DNA of 64,000 bases from Caprimulgus europaeus (Eukaryota; Chordata; Aves; Caprimulgiformes; Caprimulgidae), in contig OU015524.1 in assembly GCA_907165065.1 (NCBI GenBank), positions 38,631,295 to 38,695,294 of the forward strand, given 5' to 3'. Made by a program: the position numbers and the translations under genes. This document shows positions 1-12,533 of the stretch, piece after piece (within the stretch, counting starts at the first letter, position 1; each line of letters opens with the position of its first letter). The notes under the pieces were generated by a model. That model worked only from the letters and a program-made list of their open reading frames with translations. It made no database searches and had not been told where the DNA came from.

Positions 1-821
1 GGTACAAGAAATTAGGTTTGTCTTTTGTTTTCAGAATGAATCCTCTTCACCTCATTAGTTTTCCATATATTATTCCTTTGTCTGTACAGCATAATTTTGT
101 GATATCAGTCTGTTCCATTTATACCATCTGTTGTTGATCTTAAGGTGGACGTGAGCTTGTCAGTGCCTGAGATGGTACCTGTGATTACCTGAATGGGAGG
201 GGCTTGTCTGGAGAGGGTTAGGTTTCACGTGTCTGGGTTTTCTGACTTATTTTTTTAAAATTTTTAAATTTTCTATTAGACATTGCTCTACAGACTTTTC
301 AGCTGAGAAGTATCTTAAGAGATATTCAAACCAGCCATTCTATGATAAGGTTTTGTTAATAATAACTTACTTGACCTTACTGCTACTAGGATGCTTCTGT
401 TACAAACAGAAATTGCCTGATCAGGGATTTCATCCATCACTGTGTCTTGTACTAGCCTTATTTTTAACCAATATGCAATCTGGAAAATTAAATTTGAGGG
501 TCATATCACATGCCACTTCACTCCTTGGAAGAAGCCGCACCATCAAACTCTCATTTACCCCACACGGAAGCTGCATTGGTGCTGCTGGTGGTACTGGACT
601 TGCAGGTTTTCCATGGATGTGGGTGCCCTCCCAGGGAAAGGAAGGTGATGGCTGGCTCAGAGGAGCACTCCTCATCCTTGATACTGTCAGAACACTTCCC
701 AGCAGATACTTTCTCATGAACCAGTGTCTTGCTGACCTCTACAGAGAGCTAATATAATGTGCTGTTTGGTTTTTAGTGAGATGGGAGTCGCTTCCCACCT
801 ACCTGTTCAGTCGCCTATAAT

Positions 822-862
822 AAAACTAAGTGTGCCAAGCCAAAACTAAATGTGTATCAAGC
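822..862 (+). repeat. Imperfect tandem duplication, about 20 bp unit
   Basis: Two adjacent copies begin with aaaacta (822-841 and 842-862). They share the pattern aaaacta-a/g-tgtg followed by caagc, with a few substitutions. This looks like a small slippage or local duplication event. It has no known function. Confidence 0.5.
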
Positions 863-3800
863 TGTGTAAAGTAAAAGTGGTGTATGGGGGCAAAAGTTGA
901 CCTATTCCGATTTGTTTCCTTTTAAGAAACACTGCTAGGATCTGAAAGACTTCCAGTTGTCAGGAATCTATCTTCTGTTTCATCAGTGTGCAGTTGTTTG
1001 ATTTCCCATCCCTCATGTTTTGTGACAGGCTTGTAAGAAAATAATGCTGCTGCTATGACTGCTCAGAAAGAAAAAGGGAAAAGGATGTTATCTAGAATTG
1101 TATTGCAAACATGCTTTCGTGTAAGGATCCCATTATGTTGTTTACAGCTTTTATCTTCCACCATGTGCTTTGTGTTTTAATCAGGCCATGTCTAATTCAG
1201 TTTTGGGGATTTGTTTATTTTATTCATCCTCTACTGGAGAAGAAGATTAATGAACAATATTTGTCAACTGGTGTTTTCTTGTTTGGGTGGGGTTTTTTTA
1301 CCTGCTATGTATGTAGTGCTGCATGCCACTGCAGTTTGTCTTTTCTTTTTGTACTCACTGGATAGCTGCCTCCTCTCCCATATAAATCTATGTAGGCTTA
1401 CTGATACCTCATACAAATATTTAGCCTCTCAAAAAATTTGTGTGTTGACATGTGTCTATAAATACACAAAATACATATGCAGATGTTTCTGTATGTGTAT
1501 ATTTTAAATTAGATGTGTATAGTGTTTAGTATTCAGATACAATAGTTGGTTTTGGACATGTAAATATTAATTACAAGGCAGATTGTACTTGCCTTTATAA
1601 ACAAAGTACAAACGAAAAACCTACTGTGTTTCTTTTATTTTGTACAATAACCATTGCAATAAAAATTCAAATTCACAGAATATTTGTCACACAAACAACT
1701 GTTCCTGCAGTTATAATTCACAAATAAGGGTAGCAATTAAATTCCAAACAGCCTCTTGGCAGATGCAACAAAAGGGAAAATGGTCTAGTTCTGTAACAGA
1801 GTGTCTGTTGTCCTCTGAGACAAGCCTGAGAAGAGATAACGTGCATATGGGGCTGATATGGAGGTCACATAAGGAGGAATCTTTTAATTTAATTAAAAGC
1901 ATAATTAATCCTAGAGAGATTCTGTAACCCTCTACAGTTGGATTTTATGGGCCTGCACTGTTTGCAAGCCAAAAAGTAAATTAAATTTTGACATTTAAAG
2001 TTGAGAAATAATATTTTTTTTGCCAAGAAACTTATCTGATGGAGAAGGAATAAACAAAATATTAAATATCAATTTGCTGGAAAATATAAAGTAGGCAATA
2101 CAAGCCTTTGCCTCTTACAGTGAAAAGATAATGATAAAACCAGCTTCTTTCCCACACTGACGTGTTCTGATAAGTTCTACCTCAAGGATTTTCTGTAGTA
2201 AAGTGTTACATGCTACAGTATTTGTAAATAGCAATATATTCCAGTGTTCACAAAACCTAAGGCATTAAGGATACATATTCTAAAAGCTAAGGTATTAAGT
2301 GTTCATTTTAAAACAAAATGATACATTAAGAATGTAAGAAAATGTTTGTATTATGATACTGCCTTGTATTTTCTGAGAACCAGCTGAACAATGTAATATA
2401 GTTAACTATTTTAACAGAAACAATTGCTTGTGATGAAGTGAGAATTCTTTTGCTTGATGAATTTTCATTTTACCAACTGTTAATGAGCCTCAGTTGTACT
2501 TTTCTATCTGAGAAAAGAGAAGGGCTTGTTATTTCACATCGCTCAACACCTTGGCTACTGTCATGCTACTGGTTCAGCATTTCTTGTAATTGGTCTGATA
2601 GCAAGGGGTCATCCTTTATGTAGCTGCTGCTGATCACCCCTGTTTTGCTAGAATGACATCAATTTATGTGTCTATCATAAAGTTACTGGACCAGCAGTCT
2701 GAGACACTGATGGCTTATTTCAATATATAGGCATCCTGAGATGTAATGAATTTAATTTCCCGAATTTCTGAGATACAGGAATACTGAAATAATGATTAGC
2801 AAAATTGTGATGGTGCTTATTTGTTTTGTAATCTGTAACTTTTTAGGGATGGCATTTACATATTTCACTCTGCTGTAATGAATGGTAAAAAGTTGTTTTT
2901 TTCAGTTTCTAATGTGGCACCCTGATAGCTCAGAAAAGCGTAAATTATCTTGAAACTAGCAATAGACATTGGTGGTTATGAAGACTGGTTTGAATAACTT
3001 ACCAGGACTGTATGAAAGACCAGATTCCTGAGTGGTTTCTTGCTCAGCATCATTAACTTGTTAGGATGATTCCACAGTAACATTATCTCTTGTCAAGTCC
3101 TGAGGATTAAGCCAGAGTTCCCTGCACTGAGGGGGTGAACGTTTGTACTGACTAAGCAAAAGGAGAAGTTTCTTGTGGGCTATAAACTGGTAGAACTAGA
3201 TATTCCCTTCTCTTCCCCCATGTTGTGCTATATGCTTTGCCAGATCAAAAAAAAAAATTCTAAGCTGTTTAAGTCAATAAAAATTGCATTTCTCCTCATC
3301 ATCACCCCTTTTCAGGATTTTCTGTTTTTTTCTGGTTTTGCATTTAGATATTTTATTCTGCGTTTAAGCATAATTTTGTATTGAGAACCATGGACACCCT
3401 CTGTGGATTGTGTTAGCTCAAACTATTGCAGACTCCTCACTTGCTATTCGCAGCATACAACAATTTATAAGAAATTAAGCTATATTTGTGGTTAAGTCAG
3501 TAGTTCATTGCTCTTGGGTTTTGATCAATGTCAAAAGTGTATGTAAGAGGTTGCAAAGCCTGGATAGTTAAAGCATATCATCATAGGATCTCATAAAAAT
3601 GATATGTTGATATATTTGCGTAATCTTGTGTATTGAACATATTGTGAAGAAAAAGATAGATAGAACACAGTGGAGCAAGTATTTCACCTAAAAATTTCTT
3701 TCCAGGTACTAAAAAGTATGTAGCTAAAGAAGGGCTGTGTATGTTTGTGAATGCACTGGTGTGAAGGCTGTGTGTGAATCTACAAATGGCAATGCTTTTA

Positions 3801-4639
3801 TGCTCACAGCTTTTGGGGAATGGAGCACACTTTTATGCGTATCCTTTGTTCCTTACCCATTTGTTTAGACACATTTGGAAACCTCAGGGTTGGTGGTACC
3901 GATGCTGCTTCTGTTGCCTCTATCACTGTAGGTTCAGTTAACATTTGCTCCTGCATGCCCTATGGTGATATTCCACTTCCTCAAGTATAGGAAAGAGGAA
4001 GCAATCAGGAGCTCTGCTTCTAAAGAAAGTTGGAGCATGGCCTCTTTTTCTAACTGTTGATTTTGCAGCAGTCATCATGCAAAAGAAATGCAGATTAGTT
4101 ACATCAGCATAACTGCAATTTCTTCTCATTCAAAAGAGTCCACATTGGCACAGAACTAGATGCTCCCCTGGGTATTTTGCAAAACCCTAGTATAAAATAT
4201 TATAGAATGGGCTTAGAAGTGATCTAATTTAAATTTGGGATTTTTTTTTTTTTTAAAGTTGCATTTTTATTTAACTTGTCTATTGCTTTTTGGGTGTTTT
4301 TTTAAGAATCTACTCACAGTGAGCTTTAGCTGACCTTCCTTAGTTCCTCTTCCCATCTCTTCCTTTTTCCTTCCCACCTCATATCTTGGGACTTGAAAAT
4401 GAGTCTGTGTGGTCAGCATGCCACAAGGCTCTTGTCCACACTTCTGTATCAGGAGAGGGTTTGAAAGAAAATAAGGAATGGCTACTTTATGTTCTAAATG
4501 AAAACTAGAATTTTGCACAGCAAAACAATTTCAATACAAAGGAAGATTGCAGGTGTCACATTTGCCATGGTGCCGCAGCCCAGATTAGTCTTTGAACAGA
4601 TTGTATGAGGTACAATATTTGTAGTACCTCTTGTGTTTA

Positions 4640-5050
4640 GCTGCAAGAGATTTTTTTTTTGAAGGTCAGGCAGCAAAGAAAGAGGAGATCACAGAGAAGT
4701 GGAGGCCAGTAACAGAGCACCAGCCAAAGAGAGGGATTTGAGCAAGTGTTTGAAAGCGTTGCTTCCCAGGGAGATAAGAGGCCATTGAAAATATAGGTGA
4801 CTGCTGCAGGGGAAACATAAAGTAGCAAGTGGTCTAAGGAGAGAAAAGAAGAAGCAGAACATGGGTTGCAAGAGATGGGTAACAAGAAGAGCTGGTGTAC
4901 AGGTTACAGGTTATGACAGAGAGCAATACAAAAAAAGGCAGAAAACAAAAGATGCTAGATGAAGTGGCAAAACTGAGAAGGTGGTAAGAACTGAGGAGAA
5001 ATATGATCTAGCTCTAACAATAGAGGTGGTAAAAATAGGAGGGATGCTCC
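4640..5050 (+). other. Purine-rich block
   Basis: For about 400 bases the plus strand is dominated by A and G, with many gaga, agaag and ggag stretches, while the flanking sequence is T-rich. On the minus strand it is a pyrimidine-rich block, which makes two overlapping short chance frames there. I could not match it to any repeat family. It could be a decayed purine-rich repeat or simply a compositional patch. Confidence 0.35.
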
Positions 5051-8000
5051 TTGCTGGTTTCACATGGAAGTGGTAGGATTGCTTAGCAGATTTCTGTGTT
5101 AGCCATCTTTTTCCAAATCACTTACTCAATTTACATGCTGTACAGTGCACGTTCTGTAAACGTGGTTTAAGTTATAAAAACACAAATGCATTGATGGATT
5201 TAGAAATGACATTACAAATCTTTTAAAAAATATGTTTGAAAGCTGGGAAAAACTTAAAGCACATCTTAGAGTGCAAAAATAAACTTTGCTTGTAAGATTA
5301 GTGAGGAGAGCCGTTTTTTAAATCTCTGTGCTTCCTTTGAGCCTCATCTTTGTTCTGCCTTTATGAATTCAGATCCCTCGTGTCCTTTCCTCCTCCCCCT
5401 TTGGCGTGCTTCTCGATTGTTTCACAATTTATCTTTGCTGCCCAGGGAATCCAACTGTCTGGGGCTGGTGGCTTCATCCCGCCTTGGTGTCAAGGTCGAA
5501 ATCTTTTAATTTTGCAAGTAGGGTGGGTATCATGACCCCAAGGTCTGCTACTGTACATTTAAATCCTGTCAGTGTTCTCAGAATGACAATGTCTTGGGTT
5601 TATGTCTGTCAGCTGCTTTGTTGAGCTCTTTGGCGATATTTTGTCTAATTTCTCTTGGCAAAAATATAAAAGTATTTTCTTGTTAATATTAAAAGCGTGT
5701 GGTATTAAAAACTTTCAGATAAGTAAAGAGAGCTTAACAACATTCTTATTACAGTTGTTAAACTGAAGAGTGTGTTTACAGAAGGTAAAAACAGTTTTGA
5801 CAATGTAATAGAGATTAATTTGCTTTCCTACAGTTTCTGCATCATATCTTTAATCAACATTGGAAACATCAGTTATGTTAAGGATGTCTTGTATATGTTT
5901 CTATTCTTGGAAAAGTTATTGCAAAAGGGGAGAATTTGAAATACCTTTTGTGTCTATAGGTTTTGGGATTTTAACAAGAGATTGAGCTTTCCTTTAGTCA
6001 ATTTTTTACCAGTACGGAACCTAAGTACCTAGGCTATGTGATTGGATTTGCCCATCTTTGAGCAATGAGGTGTAGTAGGAATGTAAACTGAAACACATGT
6101 TCTCTTGTGCATTTTCAGTGTTGCTTGAGTGTTAATGATGATCATGATCCATATCAGTTCACTGAAAAAAAATGCAGTAGCTCTTTTGCACTAATTTGGT
6201 CAACATACTGATATGTTCTTAAAAATTATAAGGTAGGTAAATGAAGGAAGGTTGCATGAAAAGCCAGTTACTCCAAAACTGGCAAACACATCTTCAAATG
6301 CACATAGGATTTGAGAGGTTAATGCATATTTGGAGCAAAACTAGAAGATAGTTCAGCTCTATCAAGTTGGTACTGAAATGTTTTATGCTGACATTATTTC
6401 TTAGTCTTATAAATTTGGTTTCTGGGGAGTTATTTTTAAACACCTCTAACAGATTATTATTAGCTTAAAGTGTAGAAGTGTTACAGGAACTCAGCAAAAT
6501 AATAAGATTTTCTTTTTATTGGCAAAAGAAAGTATTTCTATCAACCTCAAAAACGTTTGAGATATTATTACCTAAATCTTTCACTTCTCCCCCCTCTTCC
6601 GCAATCTCGTTATGCTTCCCCAAAAAAGAATACATGAATCATACCGTCTGCTTTTGGAAAATTTCAGCCAAAACAGACGACTCATATGGAAGACTTATGA
6701 GCCTCTGAAAACAGCTCATAACTTCAGTGGTCTCAAATCTGTAGTTGCTGAGAATTTTTTTTTATCCATTACCAAATCCATTCTCTTGCTATTAAGAAAA
6801 GCAAACCTACACATTTCTTAAAATTGTTTAGATAATCTTCTTGTTTGAACTGCAAGAAAGCAGTTATTTATTCATTACATGCAGTTTAAAAGTCTGTATT
6901 AGCCATTTATATGTGCCAGTTGACTGAGTATTTTGAAAGGTTGTCCTCAAATTTGCATATACTAATGTCTCTTTTGCATTCTTTCTCCTGATAGTCTTGT
7001 GAATAACAAACTGACATAGCTGTGGAAGCTAAACAAACCTCCACAGACAGCAATTCTGAATTCACGGATCAGCCTTTTCCATTAGAAAGAAAACAAAAGA
7101 AATCTCACTCAAACCTCATCCCATTATTACATTTGGTCTGTTGAAGACTTAATGTTTGGTATTGAAAGGAGATGTGACAGTCATCATGCCAGATCAACAC
7201 TGGAAACTATAATTCTGAGAAAGCTGAAAAAGACTTCTTAAAACAGAATCTGTAGGCATCCATAAAAAACCCAAATTCTGCTGGCTTGTTCAGTTGAGTG
7301 TGTGTTGACTTTTTTAAGAGAGTGTGGCGTATTTATGTGGGTAAGATGAATTATTTCTGGTAAAAAATGTTTTTGTGTCTGCTCAGTTTGTAATAAGATA
7401 GATTGCTCATGCTGTATGTGCAAATTGTGGTTGTACTCAGTGGTCTAGACATATGGGCATTTGTGTTGACTGAGCTATCTTATCAATGCTGTCAGCAAAA
7501 AGTTTACATATTTTTAATGTGGTAGCATTCCAAGTTTCTCAGCATTCATTTACCTTTCTTACCATCTGTAAAGAAAACTGCTGCATTTTTTGAAGAATCA
7601 TTATTTATTAATCTTAATTTAGGAAATTATCTTATCTGAAACTGAGCTGAAGTCCACATATAAATGAGCAGAAAGACCTAGATCAAATGCAGTGGGCCTC
7701 TTGTGCTCCTAATGGCCTCCAAACATGTGGTACTTCTGGCTAAATGCAAGTCACAAATTAGACTTTCACTGCAAGTTCTGCTGTTATATCCCTCTGCTCT
7801 GAACACGTAAATGCAATTTACAGAAGAAAACATTGAATTTCAATGGCCAGTTCTGTGTGATAACTGTATTTTACATGTATTTGAAAGTAGAGACAAAGAG
7901 ACATAGTTTATTAAGAAGCTGTTTAAGTTATGCAGCTTGCAAATAGTCCTAGTCCAAATGTATAGTGAAGGCTGCGCTACTTGCTTAGGACACAAGGATG

Positions 8001-8660
8001 CTAGGAAGCATTAGAAGTATAGTTTTACTTACAATTTTTTTTCTGAGAAGTATCTGACCCAGTCTATAAATGTGTCCAATTAAATACGTCTTATTCTTAA
8101 ATGTTTCAAAAGTATTGGGTTAGTTAATTGTCAGATTTGATCTGTGTGCCTTTTCTTTAAACTAATCTTAATTGACTAAAGTTTTCCTGATATCTTGAGC
8201 AAAATTAACCTTTCTGAATAGATGACTTTGAGTGTTTTGGTACAGTGTTTTGCATGCAGCTTTGAATGTACTCCAGGAAAGCTCTCAGCTAGCCAAACAG
8301 GAGACTCTGTGAGCAGCACTATTAGCATGGAAGTGAGCTGGAGCTATTCCCTGAGAAGGATTGGTTAGCTGGGACCCAGTGCCAAGGCAGTCCTGCCTTC
8401 TGAGGTGGAGTATGGGCAACTGAAGCTTGCCTTTGCTTTCAGAACACAGTTTATTCTTTTGAGGAATAAGGTTTGTCTATACCAGCAAAGTGTGTAAGCT
8501 CTAATATATCTGAGTGAATAGACAAGAGGACTTGCTTTCTCAACTAACTGAATGTTAGAACTCATGTTATAAGCAGAACTTTTCTGTTTCTAAAAATCAG
8601 AAGGTCAGCACCCTATTATATGAGCCTATCCTCTTATGTACGTACTTAGTCTTTTTTTTT

Positions 8661-8704
8661 CTTACTTGTAGGGTCACTCTATCTTTAATGCTGTGCTTGT
8701 TCAA
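8661..8704 (+). repeat. Direct repeat, left copy
   Basis: This copy pairs with 8922-8959. Both begin cttacttgtagggtcactct and end gcttgttcaa. The left copy carries six additional bases (atcttt) and differs at one further position. The two copies lie about 260 bp apart and bracket a MIR-like relic. They are too long for an ordinary target-site duplication, so a local duplication is more likely. Confidence 0.7.
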
Positions 8705-8821
8705 AGCAGGGACAAAAGATGTTAAACTTTTGTTTTTACTGTGGAATCATTTGAAATATTATTTGTATCTTTACAATGTTCCTGCTTAATTTGTTGTTAT
8801 TGTTGTTGAGTTCTTCAGTAT

Positions 8822-8905
8822 TTTACTCATATTATTCAGATGAAGAAACTGAGGCAGAAATGTATTTGCTGGGTGTATTAAAAAATCAATAATGCAAGCT
8901 AGAAT
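8822..8905 (+). repeat. MIR-like SINE relic (short)
   Basis: The segment agatgaagaaactgaggca near 8839-8857 matches the conserved 3' half of the MIR/CORE-SINE family, in which 'agatgaggaaactgaggca' is the hallmark. The following bases (gcaagctagaattc) are loosely compatible with the downstream MIR segment. Only about 80 bases can be aligned by eye. The copy is short and diverged, so the call depends mainly on the 19-base core. It lies between the two members of a local direct repeat. Confidence 0.45.
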
Positions 8906-8921
8906 TCTTGCTGACCCATTT

Positions 8922-8959
8922 CTTACTTGTAGGGTCACTCTAATGCTTTGCTTGTTCAA
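8922..8959 (+). repeat. Direct repeat, right copy
   Basis: This is the partner of 8661-8704. It has the same start (cttacttgtagggtcactct) and the same end (gcttgttcaa), with a six-base internal deletion relative to the left copy. A T/G-rich low-complexity stretch (about 8990-9050) follows it. Confidence 0.7.
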
Positions 8960-11900
8960 GTTTTTAACATGAAATTAGGTTTTGTGGGAGTTTGGGGTTT
9001 TTTTTGTGTATGTGTGGTTTTTTGTTTTTGTTGTTGTTTTTTTAATATTTTATTTTGCACTATACATTCCCTCAGCTTTGGCTTTTTCCTTGAGCTACAG
9101 CAGTTAAGAGTGTTCTTAATTCATTTTCTTGTAGCACACTACATACAGTTCCACTTGAATGCTTAGAAATATAAAATATTTGCCTTGTAGAAATGAGGTT
9201 GACACATGGCTGGAAGAAATTTGCAGCTTGTAAGTGACAGCAGCAAGCTCGTATTATACAATTTAAGGAGGTTCATAGGTTTTGTCACTATCCGCCATTA
9301 GTTTGGATTGTGGTATTGCAAAAAACACAGAGTATGCATGAAAGGCATTTGCTTCTTTATATAATCCCTGGAAGAATTTTTTTAGACAACCCAATATAAT
9401 AAAGAAGCAGTTCACAGGTAGCCTCACTTCACCCAAACAGAGTGTAAGTCTGAACCTCTCTGATCTTTTCAGTACTTCTGCATACTTTGTAAACAAGTGA
9501 CAAATTTTATGTACTGCATTACTTCAGCATTTGCCCAGGAGAATCAGAATCCTGAAGGACGTTCTGATTTGCTGTAGTATATGTTTGTTTTAATTGAATA
9601 TGAGACTGGGACTAATTAGGACTAATTTCAAAATGTGGAGTAGAAAAAGTCTCTGTTGAATGAAGAAGCATGTATAAACTGATCATCTCAGTGAATAACA
9701 GTTGATCTGTTAAGTATTGAACAGTGAATGTAAAACTGAACGCTGGATCTTTAAATGAATGCTTGAAATCATGCTTTATAGCATTTGTACCCATCTTAAA
9801 ACAAACAAATCCAAAGGCAAAACCTTATTTAAGGTAAGATTTTAGCTCATCCTAATAATTTAATCATAACATTTCCTTGTGTGAGTGTGTATTAATTTTC
9901 TGTTGTCAACCTTAATATTCTTAAATGCTAAATTAAAGCAGGTAATATTTCAGAATGTCCAAACACACATTCGATAACCTAAAGATAACAACAGCAACAA
10001 ATACAACACCTGGCTAAAGAGTCTTTTCAGAACTCATTTACAGGGTTGTAGTCATATTGTATAGTCTGTATCGGGGAGTGTTATAAATGTCTGAGCATTT
10101 GTTGGTCATCAGGATTTAGTACCTGCTTTGCATTACCTAAAATACGTGCATATCCACAGATGACACTTCATCAATCCCAACTATCCAAATGTTTCAAATA
10201 TATTCTTGAAACTTTTTATAATGATACTTTGCACACAGGTATGTATGACACTCAACCATGTATGCAACAGCTTACCTATAGGTTATTGGGAAGATACATG
10301 CACATATGTCTATAATAATCTACCCTGAGCCTGGTGGGGTAAGTCAGAACAGAGTAAAAGCCTACTTCACAAACAGGCTGCTGCTTTTTCTAGTTTTACC
10401 AAAAGTGTCTTTGGAGAGTGTTAGTGTGTATTGTCTGTTAAATTAAACTTCATCCCCCATCTTGCAGTTCTCAATATTTTCTTTCCAAGCATGTATACAA
10501 TTGCATTGTTTGAAAGGACTAAAATATTGCATGATTAAAATGACTAAATGAATTCTTTTTGACAGGATGCAGGAAAAAAAAAGTTACTCTGAAAATTAGG
10601 GTGGTTTTTGAACCTATTTTCCCAATGCTGTGGTTTCACTGTTTTCACTTGCTTTGTGCTGTCATGCCACTCTATTTAATTATTCTGTCCTAAGGAAAAA
10701 AACCCCAAACATTACTTTCTAGCTCCTCTCTTTTATAACTTACTTCCTTTTTTCCTTCTTTCATGGTCTTTATTTTCAATTCACATCCATTTTTGCCATG
10801 ATTTCCTAAGGAAATATGTGACTTAGTTGATCAGGGTCTGTATTGTCTGACAATAATTTCTTCTTTCCCCAGTAAGTTGTAGATCTGCTCACTCATCACC
10901 ATCACACTGAATAGAGGAACAGAGGTTTCAAAGCTATTCCTACAAGTTTTATGAAAATACATATATAGGTGAGAAGCAAAGAGACACCTTAGTGTTTTCA
11001 CTAAGGAAATGGCCACCACAGCATAGTAATAGACACAAGATAATTGAAGCAGAGAGAAATGTTGTGAATGAAAGCCGAGGAGACTAGACTTTGAGTTCTG
11101 CTGCTTGTGGATTCAGTTTCTTTGTCTAACAATTTTCAGTGTCAGAACACGCATGAAGCACACACATATCTTTGCTTCATCACAGTGACCATGTTCATTA
11201 TGGACTTATGGAAAGAATTAGGCACCATTTGTTTTGATTTGTTTTTAAAAAAGATGGATGGACCAACCTATTTATATGTGTACGTGTAGGCATGAGAAGA
11301 GACTGGGTATTAGCTTGGATTGCCTTTTCTGTGCATCTCGGAGGCTGCCATTTAGCAGATAGGGAATAGTGACAAATTAAATTTGGCAGAAAAATGAATG
11401 GAGGAGAGTGCAATCAGACCTATTAAGAAGCACTTTCAGGACGTGAAGGAAAACGTGACCATGCTTTCTCAGCTTTCACATGACCTTTCTCCTGATGAAT
11501 AGTTTTATTTGCATGAGACACTGAAGCTTGGGCCTGGCCCACAAAATCTGCTTTTCCTTCGACTTAAGATTTCTGAGAAAATTTTGTGATGGGATCCATG
11601 TGGGGGAATTTTATTACCCTACAGTAGCCTTATATTAGCAATCTCTGGGAAAAACTAACCTAACAGAGGAAAGTATCTCCAAGAAAAACCATCAGTTTCA
11701 ATACTTGCTATTAATATTATGCTAAAACAAAAAAAGTAAAGAATCTTAACCCTCAAATAATGCAACTTCTAAAAATAAGTGACTATATTAATATAAAAAT
11801 ATATATATTAAGTGACATCATTTTGTTATGAAGAGCTTATCTGGTTTTCGGGTTGGGGAGAAAGTGTTATCTCTTATGCACAGAGTGGCTGAATAGCCAC

Positions 11901-12117
11901 ATAATCTTGTATGCCTTAAGTCTGCCTTAATTTTTCCTCCCTGTACTCTAATTGCTCCTTTCTGGGTCATATCAGAAACTAATTTTGTGAGTTCCTTGGG
12001 TTATAAAGATTTGTACAAGGAGGTGGATTAGCACACTTTTGGGTGTCATTAAAAAAATTATTTCCATCCTTATAAACCTTTTAAAAATCCAGATATTTTC
12101 AACAACTACAAATCATG
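8960..12117. other. Unique AT-rich noncoding sequence
   Basis: Apart from T/G-rich low-complexity sequence at about 8990-9050 and an AT-rich patch near 11790-11815, I see no gene or repeat here. Open frames are under 80 codons, have no homology signal and are consistent with chance. Confidence 0.6.
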
Positions 12118-12132
12118 CCAGCAGGGGTCACT
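12118..12132 (+). promoter_or_regulatory. CTCF-like binding motif
   Basis: CCAGCAGGGGTCACT closely follows the core of the vertebrate CTCF motif (CCASYAGRKGGC type), with a t where G is usual in the GGGGGC segment. CTCF marks insulators and loop anchors, and orientation matters; as read the core is on the plus strand. A single motif match is expected now and then by chance in 64 kb. It lies 400 bp from a CR1 insertion. Confidence 0.3.
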
Positions 12133-12533
12133 TTAGTACTAATGGAAATTGAAACTGCAGGACTGTACACTTCAGCAGCTAGACAGAATGTGAAGCTTGT
12201 ATAATCAGACTACAAATAAACTGTATATATAACTTGGTAGACAGCCACTAAAACCATCTCTACTATTCCTGTTGGATTTTGTGTTTGAGTTCTTTTCTTA
12301 AAAATGAATGGGCAAATAACCTTTTCCAGAGTTTGGATGATTTCCCAAGATATTTTCAGTATTTTGTCCTTGAAGAGTATGTGAATGGTGTATCTGACAC
12401 TTTGCATAAAATGTGCATATTCATTACAAAAAGCATAGGAACAATAGGATAGGAAAAAGACTAATTTCTAAGATGACTGTCATTTAAACTGAAAAATTTG
12501 AACCTGATGTAGGTACATGAAAGTCTTCAGGTC
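12133..12533. other. Unique noncoding sequence
   Basis: AT-rich sequence between the CTCF-like motif and the first CR1. I see no gene, repeat or strong signal here. Confidence 0.6.

Larger units (their letters stand above)
1..8660. other. Unique AT-rich noncoding sequence
   Basis: No gene, RNA gene or recognisable transposable element was found in this stretch. Open frames are short, begin at arbitrary codons and overlap on both strands, as expected by chance. The longest, at 353-757 on the plus strand (134 codons), has no recognisable domain. Local features listed separately are a near-tandem 20-mer pair at 822-862 and a purine-rich block at 4640-5050. A T14 tract lies at 4241-4254. The stretch could be intergenic or intronic; nothing in it decides which. 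Confidence 0.6.

Noticed and set aside
353..757. 134-codon plus-strand open frame with a hydrophobic start
   Set aside because: No recognisable domain, and shorter frames overlap it on both strands. Length is unremarkable for chance in 64 kb and no splice or promoter context supports it.
4205..4240. attatagaatgggcttagaa as a decayed CR1 3' terminus
   Set aside because: Too short, and no CR1 body follows in either direction.
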